A stretch of DNA of 64,000 bases from Desulfonatronum thiosulfatophilum (GCF_900104215.1 NZ_FMXO01000006.1:124001-188000); one strand, 5' to 3'; numbered from the stretch's first letter, positions 20,401-30,882 are shown. Numbers and translations are program-made. Notes: generated by a model from the letters alone, not told the origin.

Positions 20401-20748
20401 TCAGGCGGTTTCTGGAGGGCGTTCGACAAGCATCGAGATTCCCTGGAGACAGCTTTCCGGGAAAGAATCAGAAAGTGTTGCCTGCTCATGCGGAGCAACG
20501 ATGCTCGTCGCCTTGCCGGTCATGACGATCGGCGCGCACAAGCCGCAAGGGCAGGAAACAAGGAGGCAGGGCGTGCTCTTTGATGACCTCTCGGAGTCGG
20601 CCTCGCGGGAGCAGCATTCGCCGTAACCATCGTCGAAGCCGGAGGCGACGGTGGCGAAGGAAATGGGTACTCCTACCAGGGTCAGCGCAAGCACGACAGC
20701 GAGCAGAAGAGAAGAGGCATGCGGGATGGAGTAGCTTGTTGAAGACAT
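20401..20748 (-). CDS. Small Cys-rich exported protein
   Basis: A 115-residue protein of unknown function. A hydrophobic N-terminal segment (about 12-34) is followed by a polar part with vicinal cysteines (GECCSREAD) and a PCLLVSCPCGLCAPIV cluster, six Cys in about 30 residues. This suggests metal binding or disulfide chemistry in the periplasm. It is about 280 bases upstream of the OB-fold-like gene on the same strand, so it may belong to the same transporter locus. No homologous family came to mind. Confidence 0.5.
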   Translation of the reverse strand: MSSTSYSIPHASSLLLAVVLALTLVGVPISFATVASGFDDGYGECCSREADSERSSKSTPCLLVSCPCGLCAPIVMTGKATSIVAPHEQATLSDSFPESCLQGISMLVERPPETA

Positions 20749-21063
20749 AAATGGGTCATTAGGTAAATAGGTATCCGGGGCTGTCTACGAAAAGATTCGG
20801 CCGATCGTATGAATAAAACGAAGTCTGAGCCTATTGCCCGGATTGCAACGCATATCCGCTACTCAGGTCCAACGGGCATGTCAATGGAGCATGGACAGGT
20901 AACCAAGACTGATCAGACAATTACTCCCACAAAACCTCACGCCTCAGAAACTTGAGGAATTGCGCTTGAAAGTGCAAATAAGTTTACAGGTCATAAAACA
21001 CTCAGGGGCTTGATGGTAAAGATTTATCAAGTTGTTGAGGGGCGCGAAAGCGTGGGCCACAAC
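20749..21063. other. Intergenic region upstream of the second transporter set
   Basis: A 315-base gap between the Cys-rich gene and the CinA-like gene, both on the minus strand. It should hold the promoter of the transporter set. I see no strong terminator, recognisable operator or conserved RNA. Confidence 0.4.
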
Positions 21064-21567
21064 TCAGTGTTTTTCCCGTAGCATCTCAAGCATTCCCTTC
21101 AGGGACGCCAGGGCTGATTGCCGTTTGATTTCCAGACGTGAACCGGAGAAATGAAGGCATGCACTGTGCTGGTACTCTTTGTACGACCAAGCCACCCAGA
21201 CGGTGCCAACCGGTTTATCGGGTGTTCCTCCGTCGGGACCGGCGATGCCGGAGACGGCAAGGGCCGCTTGGGTGTTCAGCAGTTGCCGGACACCGGAAGC
21301 CATGGCCAGAACCACTTCCCGGCTGACCGCGCCACGGGCTGCGATGACGGCCTCAGGCACGTTCAACACCGTGCTTTTGACCTGGTTTGCATAGGCCACT
21401 ACCGCTCCGGCAAACCATTGGGAACTCCCAGAGATGTTCGTGGTCAGATGGGCGATCAGCCCACCTGTGCAGGATTCCGCCGCGGCCAGCATCCCGCCGC
21501 GTTCCATCAGAGTGCGGCCCAATTCCATGATCAGCTTCTCGTGACCTTCATCGCAAATTCTCGCCAT
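21064..21567 (-). CDS. pncC: CinA C-terminal-type nicotinamide-nucleotide amidase (PncC)
   Basis: A 167-residue stand-alone CinA C-domain. The family signatures AAAESCTGGLIAHLTT, with the catalytic Ser in SCTGG, and SGIAGPDGGTPDKPVGTV are both present. Enzymes of this type deamidate nicotinamide mononucleotide to nicotinate mononucleotide, recycling the NMN released by NAD-dependent DNA ligase. It is divergent from the NAD kinase gene 280 bases away, so two NAD-related genes are neighbours. Confidence 0.9.
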   Translation of the reverse strand: MARICDEGHEKLIMELGRTLMERGGMLAAAESCTGGLIAHLTTNISGSSQWFAGAVVAYANQVKSTVLNVPEAVIAARGAVSREVVLAMASGVRQLLNTQAALAVSGIAGPDGGTPDKPVGTVWVAWSYKEYQHSACLHFSGSRLEIKRQSALASLKGMLEMLREKH

Positions 21568-21847
21568 GATGAACTCCCTCCTGGTTAAATCGGCGGCATT
21601 GTCTGGCCGCTCATTGTCGACCAGAAGGATGGTTGCTTCAATAAGCCACCCTCCAGCCGTCCTTGATCCAAGAAGTGGTAAAGGGTAAGAGCTTTCCGTG
21701 CAGGGCGCAATTCTCGGGACGGCACATGTCAGATCTTATCAAAATAATTTTGCTATTTTTAAAAGTCCAGGTTTTCAGTGATGCGATTGAACATAACTAA
21801 ACGTCACCATGGCCTTCCATGTTCCGGAGAATTTTCAGGAACGAGAC

Positions 21848-22702
21848 ATGAATAATTTTCATCCCGGTTCGGTTCTTCTGGTGGCGAAGCGCGACCATGT
21901 CGAGGCATTGAACCTTGCCGGAGAAATTTCCGAATGGCTGTCCGGACGCGGTGTCGTGAACAGCGTGTCGGAAAATGTTGACGATCTCGCGTCCCGCCTG
22001 CCTCGGTCCTGGCCCACGCCAACGCTGATTCTCGTCCTTGGCGGTGACGGGACCATGATCAGCGTTATCAGAAAGTTGGCCTCGAATCACATCGCCATCT
22101 TGGGGATCAATTTTGCCCGGGTCGGTTTTCTCACGGAGTGCTCCAAAGATTCCTGGCAGCCCATGCTGGATGGAATTTTCGAGCATGGAGCGATGATTTC
22201 TTCCCGGATGCTCTTGGATGTGCGGTTGATTCGTGACAGCCGGACCATGCTTTCGACCATCGTCGTGAACGACATCGTTGTCGGACGGGGAAGGTTGGCC
22301 AGACTGATCAACCTGGAACTTTTCTTCGAAGAGGAACGCATTGCCGCATTGCGAGCCGACGGACTGATCCTCTCCACGCCCACCGGCTCTTCCGCCTATT
22401 CCTACTCTGCCGGAGGTCCACTGGTGTATCCGGAAATGGACGTGATCTGCACAACGCCTATCTGTTCGTTTCTTACCGAGATCAAGCCGTTTGTCTTTCC
22501 TGCGGAGAGGACGATTCAAGTCCGGATTGACGAGTACACCATGGAGGCTTTTCTGACTCTGGACGGGCAATCCGGCTATCCGCTGATCAAGGGTGATCAG
22601 GTGCACGTCACCAGATCGCAATGCAGAATGAATCTCGTAACATCTTCCGGCTACTCGTATTTCCAGAAACTCCGAGCCAAAGGGTTCCTGCAGGAAAGCT
22701 GA
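21848..22702 (+). CDS. nadK: NAD kinase
   Basis: A 284-residue kinase making NADP from NAD. It carries the GGDG motif in LVLGGDGTM, the VVNDIVVGRG segment (N-D for nucleotide binding), and DGLILSTPTGSSAYSYSAGGPLV, all typical of NadK. The ATG at 21848 is chosen because AGGAACGAG lies just upstream; an in-frame ATG at 21809 has no ribosome site. The end lies two bases before the GTG of the next gene, so the pair is likely co-translated. Confidence 0.92.
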   Translation: MNNFHPGSVLLVAKRDHVEALNLAGEISEWLSGRGVVNSVSENVDDLASRLPRSWPTPTLILVLGGDGTMISVIRKLASNHIAILGINFARVGFLTECSKDSWQPMLDGIFEHGAMISSRMLLDVRLIRDSRTMLSTIVVNDIVVGRGRLARLINLELFFEEERIAALRADGLILSTPTGSSAYSYSAGGPLVYPEMDVICTTPICSFLTEIKPFVFPAERTIQVRIDEYTMEAFLTLDGQSGYPLIKGDQVHVTRSQCRMNLVTSSGYSYFQKLRAKGFLQES

Positions 22703-22704
22703 CC

Positions 22705-24525
22705 GTGTCTCTCCGAAAACATATCGCCTCTCCCCAGGAGATTCGTCTGGGACATGACCCCCGTCTGGATGCCTGGATCCTGCACTTTCTCACCGAAAAC
22801 AATCTGGACCACGCCACCAGCCCGGATAAAAACGCCTCTCCCGAGCAGATCCGCTTCATGGTTGACCTGGATGAGGATCAATTCTTTCCGGCATGCACGG
22901 ATTCGATGTTGGATTTCCTGCTCAAGCAGGAAATTGCACCCGAGTTGCGCACTGAATATACGAAGCATTGGGAGAGCATCTTTCGGTTGATTCGCGACCA
23001 GATCGCCGACCCATATCTGCGTCGAAAGATCACGGCCCTATGCCGCTACAAATTTCGATCGGCTCTGCATTCCTCCATCATCATTCCCTCCCGGCTGCTC
23101 AAATGGATGTTGACGATTTACATGAGCTACAGCGGATTGGATGATCCTTTGCGGGATCGAAAACGTCGCGCCAATGCACGTGCCTACGCCTTTACCCAGA
23201 CCGCTTTGTACCGCCAGATCACCAGTGCCTGTCCCAAGGAATTGATCGCATGCACAAGCATGGAACAGCTCCGTGAAGATCTGGATCTGCTGGAATTGAA
23301 GCGTCTTGTGCGCCTCGCGACGATTTGCGGCATATGGGAGGCCAAGGAGTTTCGGCTGCACAAGACAGTTGCGGAATGGTCGGATGTGATTCCGGTTTGG
23401 GAATCCAAAGAAATTCAGCCTGACGCCCAGGCCGTCGTGGCGGAGATAGATGGTCCTTGGCCGGAGTTCGAGGAACTGCGCAACTACTTGTTCCAGAAAC
23501 GTCATGACGCGTTGAAGATTCTCTACCTGCCGGGAGAAAGCGGGGCACTGATCTTCGACATCCTGATCGTGCGTTCCCTGATCCGGCAAGGGCACCGGGT
23601 CATCCTGGCCCTACGGGAAGGCTTCGACTTCATGATGCCGACGATCTGGGACCAGGACAATGATCCCGTACTCGCCGAATGTCTGGACGGAGCGTATTTT
23701 CTCACCGATAACCAAGTCTCAAAGAACGAGTTGCTCAAGCGCATCCGCGAGAACCAGCTTCTGGTCATTTCCGACGGCACTCGGGAACGCTTGAATCTCT
23801 ACCGGACCAGTCTGACTTTTGCCAGAGCCTGGAAGGAATCGCACCTGATCATGGCCAACGGCGCTTCGAACTATCGTCGTCTGATCGCCGTGAACCAGGG
23901 ATTCACCAGGGATATCGTGTCCTTTCATCGAACCGACCAGAAGGATGTCGTTTTTTTCTGCAAGCCCCGCTCGGAACGCATCCGTCATGTCACGGAAAGA
24001 GAGTTGCTGCTCATGGCCGAAAAGCTGATTGAATCCATGCGGACGGCCAGGGCGGAAGGCAAGACCGTCATCTTTTACAGCGCTATTATCGGTTCCATTC
24101 CCGGACAGACCAAAGTGGCGATTTCCATCCTGAACACCTTTGTCTCCTATCTGCGCTCCCGGCTGGAACAGTGCCTGATCATCAACCCCGCCGAGCATTT
24201 CAAACCGGGCATGGACGGCGACGATCTGATGTACATGTGGGAAAAGGTCCAACGTAGCGGGTTCATTGATGTCTGGCGATTCCAGACGGTGGAGGACATT
24301 GAACGCAGTTTCGAGCTGCTTGGTCAGAAAATGCCCGCGGTCTGGAACGGCAAGGACGCGACGTACTCCACCGGCTGCACCAAGGAAATGACCATCGCCT
24401 TGGACATGCAGAAAAAGCATTCGGAATTGCAGATCATTGGACCGGATCCAGCCAAATTTTTTCGGCGCAGAGAGTATGGCGTAGGCAAGTATTTTGATAT
24501 TAGTCTGGAACGAAACTGGCGATAG
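22705..24525 (+). CDS. DUF89/ARMT1-like damage-control phosphatase-type protein
   Basis: A 606-residue protein. The N-terminal 230 residues are helical, with CxxxR-type segments common in DUF89 proteins. The core has the family-like stretch ILYLPGESGALIFDILIVRS followed by RQGHRVILALREGFD, aligning with the DUF89 metal site normally written D-N-x-G-E. Here the Asp-Asn pair reads Leu-Pro, so metal binding may be altered. DUF89 enzymes are metal-dependent phosphatases that clear damaged or excess phospho-metabolites. GTG at 22705 fits CAGGAAAG seven bases upstream and lies two bases past the nadK stop. Substrate unknown; the NADK pairing hints at damaged nicotinamide nucleotides. Confidence 0.7.
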   Translation: MSLRKHIASPQEIRLGHDPRLDAWILHFLTENNLDHATSPDKNASPEQIRFMVDLDEDQFFPACTDSMLDFLLKQEIAPELRTEYTKHWESIFRLIRDQIADPYLRRKITALCRYKFRSALHSSIIIPSRLLKWMLTIYMSYSGLDDPLRDRKRRANARAYAFTQTALYRQITSACPKELIACTSMEQLREDLDLLELKRLVRLATICGIWEAKEFRLHKTVAEWSDVIPVWESKEIQPDAQAVVAEIDGPWPEFEELRNYLFQKRHDALKILYLPGESGALIFDILIVRSLIRQGHRVILALREGFDFMMPTIWDQDNDPVLAECLDGAYFLTDNQVSKNELLKRIRENQLLVISDGTRERLNLYRTSLTFARAWKESHLIMANGASNYRRLIAVNQGFTRDIVSFHRTDQKDVVFFCKPRSERIRHVTERELLLMAEKLIESMRTARAEGKTVIFYSAIIGSIPGQTKVAISILNTFVSYLRSRLEQCLIINPAEHFKPGMDGDDLMYMWEKVQRSGFIDVWRFQTVEDIERSFELLGQKMPAVWNGKDATYSTGCTKEMTIALDMQKKHSELQIIGPDPAKFFRRREYGVGKYFDISLERNWR

Positions 24526-24705
24526 CTGTGTGACATACATGCTCACAAGGAAGTTCACTTGTCAGGCTTTTCGTTTTTATGACTTGACTCGGAAACTGCA
24601 TGCAAAAGAAGCATCCCGCAAAGACGTGAATTCAGCGAACTGATCCACCAATTTCAGCTTTCGATTCGCATGATTCAACCAATGAACGACAAAAGGAGTC
24701 GCGTC

Positions 24706-26136
24706 GTGTCCGTATATGAAGCCGTGATCGGCCTGGAGGTGCATGCGCAGCTGCGCACCCGGACGAAGATTTTTTGTGGCTGCTCTACCCAGTTCGGGCG
24801 GGAGCCCAATTCCAATGTATGTCCGGTTTGCACGGGCATGCCCGGAGTGCTGCCGGTACTCAACCGAACAGCCGTGGAATACGCGCTGAAAATGGCTTTG
24901 GCGGTCCAGTGCAGAGTAAATAACCGCTCGGTTTTCGCCCGCAAGAATTACTTTTATCCGGACCTGCCCAAGGCATATCAGATTTCCCAATACGAACTTC
25001 CGCTGGCGGAACATGGTCATTTGCGAATCTGGGTGGACGACGTGGAAAGAACCATCGGCATTACGCGCATCCACATGGAAGAGGACGCGGGAAAGTCCAT
25101 TCATTCGGCGACGGAAAACAAGAGCTTTGTGGATCTGAACCGCACCGGGGTGCCGCTGATCGAAATCGTCAGCGAACCGGATCTTCGCAGTGCCGACGAA
25201 GCCGTGGCCTATCTCAAGGCGTTGCGTTCCATCCTGGTCTACCTCGAAATCTGCGACGGGAACATGGAGGAGGGCAGTTTTCGCTGCGACGCCAATATAT
25301 CCATCCGTCCCAAGGGCGTGACGGAACTCGGGACGCGCACCGAATTGAAAAACCTCAATTCTTTTCGCCATGTGCACAAGGCGATCGAATATGAAATCTC
25401 TCGTCAGGCCGTGCTCCTTGAGGACGGGGAAATGATCGTCCAGGAAACCCGCCTTTATGACGTGGACAAGGGCATCACCATTTCCATGCGCGGCAAGGAA
25501 GAAGCCCACGACTACCGCTATTTTCCCGATCCTGATCTCGTGCCCGTGCTGGTCCGGGAGGAGCAACTGCATACGCTGCGGCAGTCCATTCCGGAATTGC
25601 CGCAAGCCAGGGAGGCCCGATTCATCTCCGAGTATGGTCTGCCGACCACCGCGGCCCAAACATTGACCGCGGAAAAGGACTTGGCGGAATATTTCGAGAA
25701 CGTGGTCAGGCTGGGACCGGAACCGCAGAAAGTCTGCAACTGGATGCTCACTGATCTGCTGCGCGAATTGAACCAGGCCAGGATTCCGGTCGCGCAATCC
25801 CCGCTGAACCCGGGTCATCTGGCCGAGTTGCTGGCCATGATCGATTCAGGCAAGATCAGCACGAGCATCGCCAAGCAGATATTTCCGGAAATCTTCGCCA
25901 CAAAGGATTCACCGCAAGCTATCGTGGAGCGCAAAGGGTTGGCCCAGATTTCAGACAGCGGCGCTCTGGAAGCCGTGGTGGATAAGATTCTGGCTGCGAA
26001 CCCCAAGGAGGTCGAGGCCTACAAAAACGGAAAGACCAAACTGATGGGTTTCTTTGTCGGCCAGATCATGCGTCAAACCAAAGGCCAGGCCAATCCGGAC
26101 ATGGTGAACAAGTTGATCCTGGAGAAGTTGCAATAA
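24706..26136 (+). CDS. gatB: Aspartyl/glutamyl-tRNA amidotransferase subunit B
   Basis: A 476-residue GatB: the kinase-like core opens with [13 protein letters not shown], followed by the zinc-binding cysteines FCGCSTQFG and [10 protein letters not shown]. The motif [11 protein letters not shown] and a C-terminal YqeY-like helical domain ending near [12 protein letters not shown] complete it. With GatA and GatC it converts mischarged Glu-tRNA(Gln) or Asp-tRNA(Asn) to the correct amide form; neither gatA nor gatC is in this window. GTG at 24706 is preferred because AAGGAG lies seven bases before it; two ATGs upstream (24670 and 24682) are possible but have weaker sites. Confidence 0.94.
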   Translation: MSVYEAVIGLEVHAQLRTRTKIFCGCSTQFGREPNSNVCPVCTGMPGVLPVLNRTAVEYALKMALAVQCRVNNRSVFARKNYFYPDLPKAYQISQYELPLAEHGHLRIWVDDVERTIGITRIHMEEDAGKSIHSATENKSFVDLNRTGVPLIEIVSEPDLRSADEAVAYLKALRSILVYLEICDGNMEEGSFRCDANISIRPKGVTELGTRTELKNLNSFRHVHKAIEYEISRQAVLLEDGEMIVQETRLYDVDKGITISMRGKEEAHDYRYFPDPDLVPVLVREEQLHTLRQSIPELPQAREARFISEYGLPTTAAQTLTAEKDLAEYFENVVRLGPEPQKVCNWMLTDLLRELNQARIPVAQSPLNPGHLAELLAMIDSGKISTSIAKQIFPEIFATKDSPQAIVERKGLAQISDSGALEAVVDKILAANPKEVEAYKNGKTKLMGFFVGQIMRQTKGQANPDMVNKLILEKLQ

Positions 26137-26201
26137 CTTCAATCTCACGGTCTGACCCCCAAGCACTTCAAACATTCATAACTGAACCATTTGATCACAT
26201 C

Positions 26202-27230
26202 ATGCAGCCACATATCCAATTCAAACCCGAATCCAACGAACTTCACCTCCTGGATCAACGCCTGCTGCCGCGGACGGAAGAGTGGTTCGTCTGCCGAAAC
26301 ATGGACGACATTATCTTTGCCCTCAAGGAGATGGTCATCCGGGGGGCGCCGGCCATTGGCGTGACAGCGGCCTACGGGTGCTGCATCGCGGCGGGCAATG
26401 CCGATCCGTCCTCCTCCCATTGGGTCACGGATCTGGACCGCCAGTTGACGGAACTTGCCCAAGCTCGGCCTACGGCCGTCAATCTGCAGTGGGCCGTGAA
26501 CTTGATGCGCGAAACCTGGAACGTCAGGCCGGACATCCAGCTTGGGGAGCTGCATCGGATGTGGATCGCGCAAGCCGAGGAACTGCATCGCCAGGACGAC
26601 AAGATCAACCGGGAGATGGGTCGACATGGCGCGGCCCTGCTCCAGAACGGCGACACCGTGATGACCCATTGCAACGCCGGAGCCCTGGCCACTGGGGCCT
26701 ATGGCACAGCCCTGGGCGTGATCCGCGCAGCCGTGGAATCCGGCAAACGTATTCACGTGCTGGCCAATGAAACCCGGCCGTTCTTGCAGGGCGCCCGATT
26801 GACCGCCTACGAACTGGCGCAGGATGAAATTCCGGTGACCGTTTGCTGCGACAATGCCGTGGGATTGCTCATGGCCAAAGGGATGGTTCAGGCCGTGGTT
26901 GTCGGCGCGGACCGGGTCGCGGCCAATGGCGACGCGGCCAACAAGATCGGGACGTACACCGTGGCCGTGTTGGCCAAACGCCACAACATCCCCTTTTACG
27001 TGGCCGTCCCCTTCTCGACCATCGACTTTGCAACGGCTTCGGGTGAGGATATCCCCATCGAGGAGCGGACTCCGCTCGAAGTGACCCACATCCAGGATCG
27101 TCAAATCACTCCTGACGAGGTGCCCGTGCTCAATTTTGCTTTTGACGTCACCCCAGCCGAACTGATCACCGCCTTGATAACGGAGAAAGGCGTGATCAAG
27201 CCCGGGGAGTTGAGGAATTTCAAATCTTAA
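26202..27230 (+). CDS. mtnA: Methylthioribose-1-phosphate isomerase MtnA
   Basis: A 342-residue aldose-ketose isomerase of the eIF2B-like family, acting in methionine salvage or in disposal of methylthioadenosine products. Catalytic Cys157 lies in [11 protein letters not shown] and Asp237 in [13 protein letters not shown]. The N-terminal RGAPAIGV is also typical. No other mtn genes are adjacent, which is common in sulfate reducers. An imperfect terminator-like pair, AATTTCAA and TTGAAATT followed by a T-run, ends near 27295. Confidence 0.94.
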   Translation: MQPHIQFKPESNELHLLDQRLLPRTEEWFVCRNMDDIIFALKEMVIRGAPAIGVTAAYGCCIAAGNADPSSSHWVTDLDRQLTELAQARPTAVNLQWAVNLMRETWNVRPDIQLGELHRMWIAQAEELHRQDDKINREMGRHGAALLQNGDTVMTHCNAGALATGAYGTALGVIRAAVESGKRIHVLANETRPFLQGARLTAYELAQDEIPVTVCCDNAVGLLMAKGMVQAVVVGADRVAANGDAANKIGTYTVAVLAKRHNIPFYVAVPFSTIDFATASGEDIPIEERTPLEVTHIQDRQITPDEVPVLNFAFDVTPAELITALITEKGVIKPGELRNFKS

Positions 27231-27331
27231 AATCTGAAATCTCCATCAGAATCCGATTGGTTTGAAATCTCAAATCTGAAACTTGAAATTTTTTTTACCA
27301 ACCAGCATCAACCACAGGATCCCGAATATCC

Positions 27332-28747
27332 ATGTCCTATGAACTGCCCATTGTCGCCTTGATAGGCCGGCCCAACGTGGGCAAGTCGTCCTTGTTCAAC
27401 CGCCTGTTGCGATCCTCCAAGGCGCTGACTCACGATTTACCCGGTGTTACCCGGGACAGAATCTACGGCGAAGTGAGACGAGGTGAAAAACCCCACGCTC
27501 TTGTGGACACGGGAGGCCTTGAGCCTGAATCCAATGAAGACATCAAGCAGGCTGTGCTCTCCCAGGCCCGAGAGGCCCTTCGCGAATCCTCGCTGGTGCT
27601 GATGGTCGTGGATGGTCGGGAAGGACTGACCACCCTTGACGAGCAGGTGGCCGCTCTTTTGCGAACAGCTGACAAGCCGATGCTGCTGGTTGTGAACAAG
27701 GTGGACGGAGCGGAAAAGGAAGACTTGATGACCGCCGAATTCCACCAGCTCGGATTCACGATAGTAGCCGTATCCGCGGCACACGGTCATGGTCTGAATT
27801 ATCTGCGCGATACCATTATCGACCTGCTGCCGGCTCCACCGGAAGATGTTTCGACGCCGACGATTGCAGCCGTGGAGCCGGCCTTTGCTGAAGAATCCGA
27901 TGAGGATTCCGAAATCACATCAGATGCTGAGATGGAAAATGTGGCCACAGGTCTGAGATTGGCCTTGCTCGGGAGGCCCAATGTCGGCAAGTCGTCCCTG
28001 GTCAACGCGCTGATCGGCTATCACCGGGTGATTGTTTCCAGCGAAGCCGGAACTACGCGGGACAGTGTGGACGTTTCGTGGCAGGCCGGCCCCAAACGGT
28101 ATACGCTGGTTGATACCGCCGGGGTGCGGAAACGGACCCGGATACAGGACAGCCTGGAACGTTTCAGTGTGCTTAAATCCTTGCGCAGCAGCAAGAAAGC
28201 GCAGGTTACCCTGTTGGTACTGGATGCCGTGGACGGTTTGACGGGTCAGGACAAAAAGCTGCTTTCCTTCCTGGACCGGGAAAAAACCCCCTTGATCGCC
28301 GTGGTCAACAAAATCGATCTTGTCCCCCGCAACCAGCTCAACGCGTTGAAAAAAACTTTTCAGGAGGAACTCTCCTTTGCCGGGCACATCCCGCTCATGT
28401 TCACATCGACGATTACCCGGGCCGGCTTGGGCGGACTGCTTCCGCTTACAGAACGGGTCTGGGACCAGTGTCAGACCCGAATCTCCACGGGTCAGCTGAA
28501 CCGCATCCTCGGAGAGGCCACGCAACGCCATCAGCCTGCCGTGGTCAACCGCAGGCGGGCCAAGTTTTTCTATGTCACCCAGACAGACATTGCTCCGCCG
28601 ACCTTTGTATTTTTCGTCAACGATCCTGAACTGGTAAAACCGGAGTATTCACGGTATCTGGAGAATCAAATCCGGAAGCGTTTCAGTTTGAATCTGACGC
28701 CCGTGCAGTTGTATTTTCGGTCCAGCCATGAAAATTCGAAGAAGTAG
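27332..28747 (+). CDS. der: Ribosome-assembly GTPase Der (EngA)
   Basis: A 471-residue GTPase with two G domains in tandem, a layout unique to Der. Each has a P-loop GRPNVGKSS (near residues 10 and 213), followed by D-T-G or D-T-A switch motifs (VDTGGLE and VDTAGVRKRTR) and NKVD or NKID. An acidic linker (EESDEDSEITSDAE) separates them, and a KH-like C-terminal domain follows. It acts in 50S subunit maturation. Confidence 0.95.
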   Translation: MSYELPIVALIGRPNVGKSSLFNRLLRSSKALTHDLPGVTRDRIYGEVRRGEKPHALVDTGGLEPESNEDIKQAVLSQAREALRESSLVLMVVDGREGLTTLDEQVAALLRTADKPMLLVVNKVDGAEKEDLMTAEFHQLGFTIVAVSAAHGHGLNYLRDTIIDLLPAPPEDVSTPTIAAVEPAFAEESDEDSEITSDAEMENVATGLRLALLGRPNVGKSSLVNALIGYHRVIVSSEAGTTRDSVDVSWQAGPKRYTLVDTAGVRKRTRIQDSLERFSVLKSLRSSKKAQVTLLVLDAVDGLTGQDKKLLSFLDREKTPLIAVVNKIDLVPRNQLNALKKTFQEELSFAGHIPLMFTSTITRAGLGGLLPLTERVWDQCQTRISTGQLNRILGEATQRHQPAVVNRRRAKFFYVTQTDIAPPTFVFFVNDPELVKPEYSRYLENQIRKRFSLNLTPVQLYFRSSHENSKK

Positions 28748-28952
28748 GGAGTCTAGGGCGTATGGAAGGAACGCTTCAAGGCAACTCATCAGATGCGCCG
28801 CTGCAGGCGACTTTTCCTCTGTGGTGGATCGTATGAACGGATTTGTCTCCGGCAGCCGTATCGATTATTAAAGAACGTAAACGACTGCCTTCGTCCCGAC
28901 AAAAGATTTCCACCTACACCCATCACCCCGCTTCAGGCCAAGAACGACTTCC

Positions 28953-30779
28953 ATGTCCCACATTCAGCTCACAGCCAAGCACCGCCCGCAAACTTTCGCG
29001 CAGGTCTGCGGACAGGAGGATATCCGGGCGATTCTTTCCAGGGCGTCAGTCCAGGATCGTGTAGCTGCCGCCTATTTGTTCAGCGGAACGCGAGGTGTGG
29101 GCAAGACGACATTGGCCCGGATTTTCGCCAAAGCCATCAATTGTGTTACCGCCCCCACCAGCGAGCCATGCAACCAATGCCATCACTGTCGTCAAATCAC
29201 TGCCGGCTCAGCTGTGGATGTGGCTGAAATCGACGGCGCATCCAATCGGGGCATCGAACAGGCCCGACGGTTGAAAGAAGATGTCGGATATGCCCCCCTG
29301 GAGTGCCGGTACAAGGTGATCATTATCGATGAAGCCCACATGCTCACCAGGGATGCCTTCAACGCCCTGCTGAAGACCATGGAAGAGCCGCCTCCGGGAG
29401 TGACCTTCATCATGGCCACCACGGAACCCCACAAGTTCCCGGCCACAATCATCAGCCGCAGCCAACACTACGTATTCAAGATGCTTCCACAGGCTCAACT
29501 CCAGGCACATTTGCAACGCATTCTGGAACTGGAAGGACGCGAATTCGAGCCTGCGGCCACGGCTCTTCTGGCCCGCCGCGCAGCGGGCAGCGTGCGGGAT
29601 GCAATGTCTCTGCTGGAACAAGTCCTGACCATCAGCGACCAATCCCTGCGCCTGGAGGATGTTCGCCGAATTCTCGGTCTGGCCGGCGGGGAGCTGTTCC
29701 AGCGGCTGATTCACGCCATGCGCACCCAAGATTGCCTAGATGTCCATGACGTGCTCAAGGTACTGTTGAATCAAGGCCTTGATCTTGGTTTTTTTTTGCG
29801 CGAACTTGCCGGATTGTGGCGCAATCTCTTCTTGTTGCGCCAAATCGGGGAAAAGGCCCTGCCGCTGTTGGAACTGCCGGATGAAGAAGGGCGGGCTTGG
29901 TTGACCGTGGCCTCGGAACTGTCGCCGACGTATATCCATGCGGCATGGCAGATCACTCTGGAAGCCCAGCGCAAGGTTCTGAACAGTCTTGAGCCGGCCC
30001 AGTCTTTGGAAATGCTGCTCTTGAACCTGACGTACCTGCCGCAACTGGTATCATTGGAAGAGTTGCAGCATGATCCAGGCGATCAAAGAGCTGCTCGAGA
30101 AGTAGCCGGTCCGCTCCAGGCCGGGATGGCTCGCCAGGCACAAACACAGCCCCCGAAACATATTCCGGATCGGCAGAATCAGTGGCCAGCCGTAGCGGAC
30201 CCCCGACATCCTGCTCCCCCGGCACAGCCTGGGATGTCCCTCCCGGACCAGGCTCCCAAACAATCCACCGTGGAATACCCTTCCGCCGGCGGCGCGAATG
30301 AACCGCCCGTCAGTGTACATGAATCCGTGCCGCAGGCAGGAAAACAGACTGAGCCTGCGGGGCAGGACACCTCACCGGTAGCCGCTCTTGCCGACGTATC
30401 TTCCTCGGCCAAAACCTGGGAAGGATTTCTGGAACATTATGACCGGCTGTGCCGCAGCAATCAGGCCTGCCTTCCCGGTCTTCGTCAGGTGAAATGTTCC
30501 CAAAGTCAAAACCGATTGACCTTACGCTGTGCCCACCGCGTTTTGTACGATGGGCTGAGCGATCCCGCAAAATGGCGGATTCTGGAAAACCTGGTCCATG
30601 AGTACTACGGGGCTCCCATCAAGCTTGAATTGGTCCCGCCTGATGCTCCACAGGCAACGAAACAGGCCAGGGAGTCGATTTCACCGGAAGCGCATCCGTT
30701 GGTGAACGAATTTGTCGAACAATTAAAAGCGAAAGTTGTATCCGTTGAACCGCGGACGCATTATAACCAGAAACAATGA
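28953..30779 (+). CDS. dnaX: DNA polymerase III subunits gamma/tau
   Basis: A 608-residue clamp-loader ATPase: Walker A is GTRGVGKTT, a zinc module sits around CNQCHHC, Walker B is IIDEAHML, sensor 1 is ATTEPHK, and the sensor 2 region has GSVRDAMSLLEQ. A Pro/Gln-rich linker (about 385-480) precedes a C-terminal domain like tau domain V, which binds the polymerase. The ATG at 28953 is the only reasonable start. It opens the conserved dnaX-ybaB-recR block. An inverted repeat, CAAGCCG and CGGCTTG (30824-30846), lies beyond its end. I see no clear slippery A-run for a gamma frameshift. Confidence 0.94.
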   Translation: MSHIQLTAKHRPQTFAQVCGQEDIRAILSRASVQDRVAAAYLFSGTRGVGKTTLARIFAKAINCVTAPTSEPCNQCHHCRQITAGSAVDVAEIDGASNRGIEQARRLKEDVGYAPLECRYKVIIIDEAHMLTRDAFNALLKTMEEPPPGVTFIMATTEPHKFPATIISRSQHYVFKMLPQAQLQAHLQRILELEGREFEPAATALLARRAAGSVRDAMSLLEQVLTISDQSLRLEDVRRILGLAGGELFQRLIHAMRTQDCLDVHDVLKVLLNQGLDLGFFLRELAGLWRNLFLLRQIGEKALPLLELPDEEGRAWLTVASELSPTYIHAAWQITLEAQRKVLNSLEPAQSLEMLLLNLTYLPQLVSLEELQHDPGDQRAAREVAGPLQAGMARQAQTQPPKHIPDRQNQWPAVADPRHPAPPAQPGMSLPDQAPKQSTVEYPSAGGANEPPVSVHESVPQAGKQTEPAGQDTSPVAALADVSSSAKTWEGFLEHYDRLCRSNQACLPGLRQVKCSQSQNRLTLRCAHRVLYDGLSDPAKWRILENLVHEYYGAPIKLELVPPDAPQATKQARESISPEAHPLVNEFVEQLKAKVVSVEPRTHYNQKQ

Positions 30780-30823
30780 ACGTACCGACAGTGACAATTG
30801 TAGCTACTCAGGACATTTGATCG

Positions 30824-30846
30824 CAAGCCGGAAAAGGTTCGGCTTG
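30824..30846 (+). terminator. Possible weak terminator after dnaX
   Basis: CAAGCCG and CGGCTTG are perfect 7-base arms around a 9-base loop, followed by TAAGTTTTG. The T-run is short, so termination may be partial. Confidence 0.35.
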
Positions 30847-30882
30847 TAAGTTTTGCGGTGCAACGTCCAGCTGAGAATTGAC

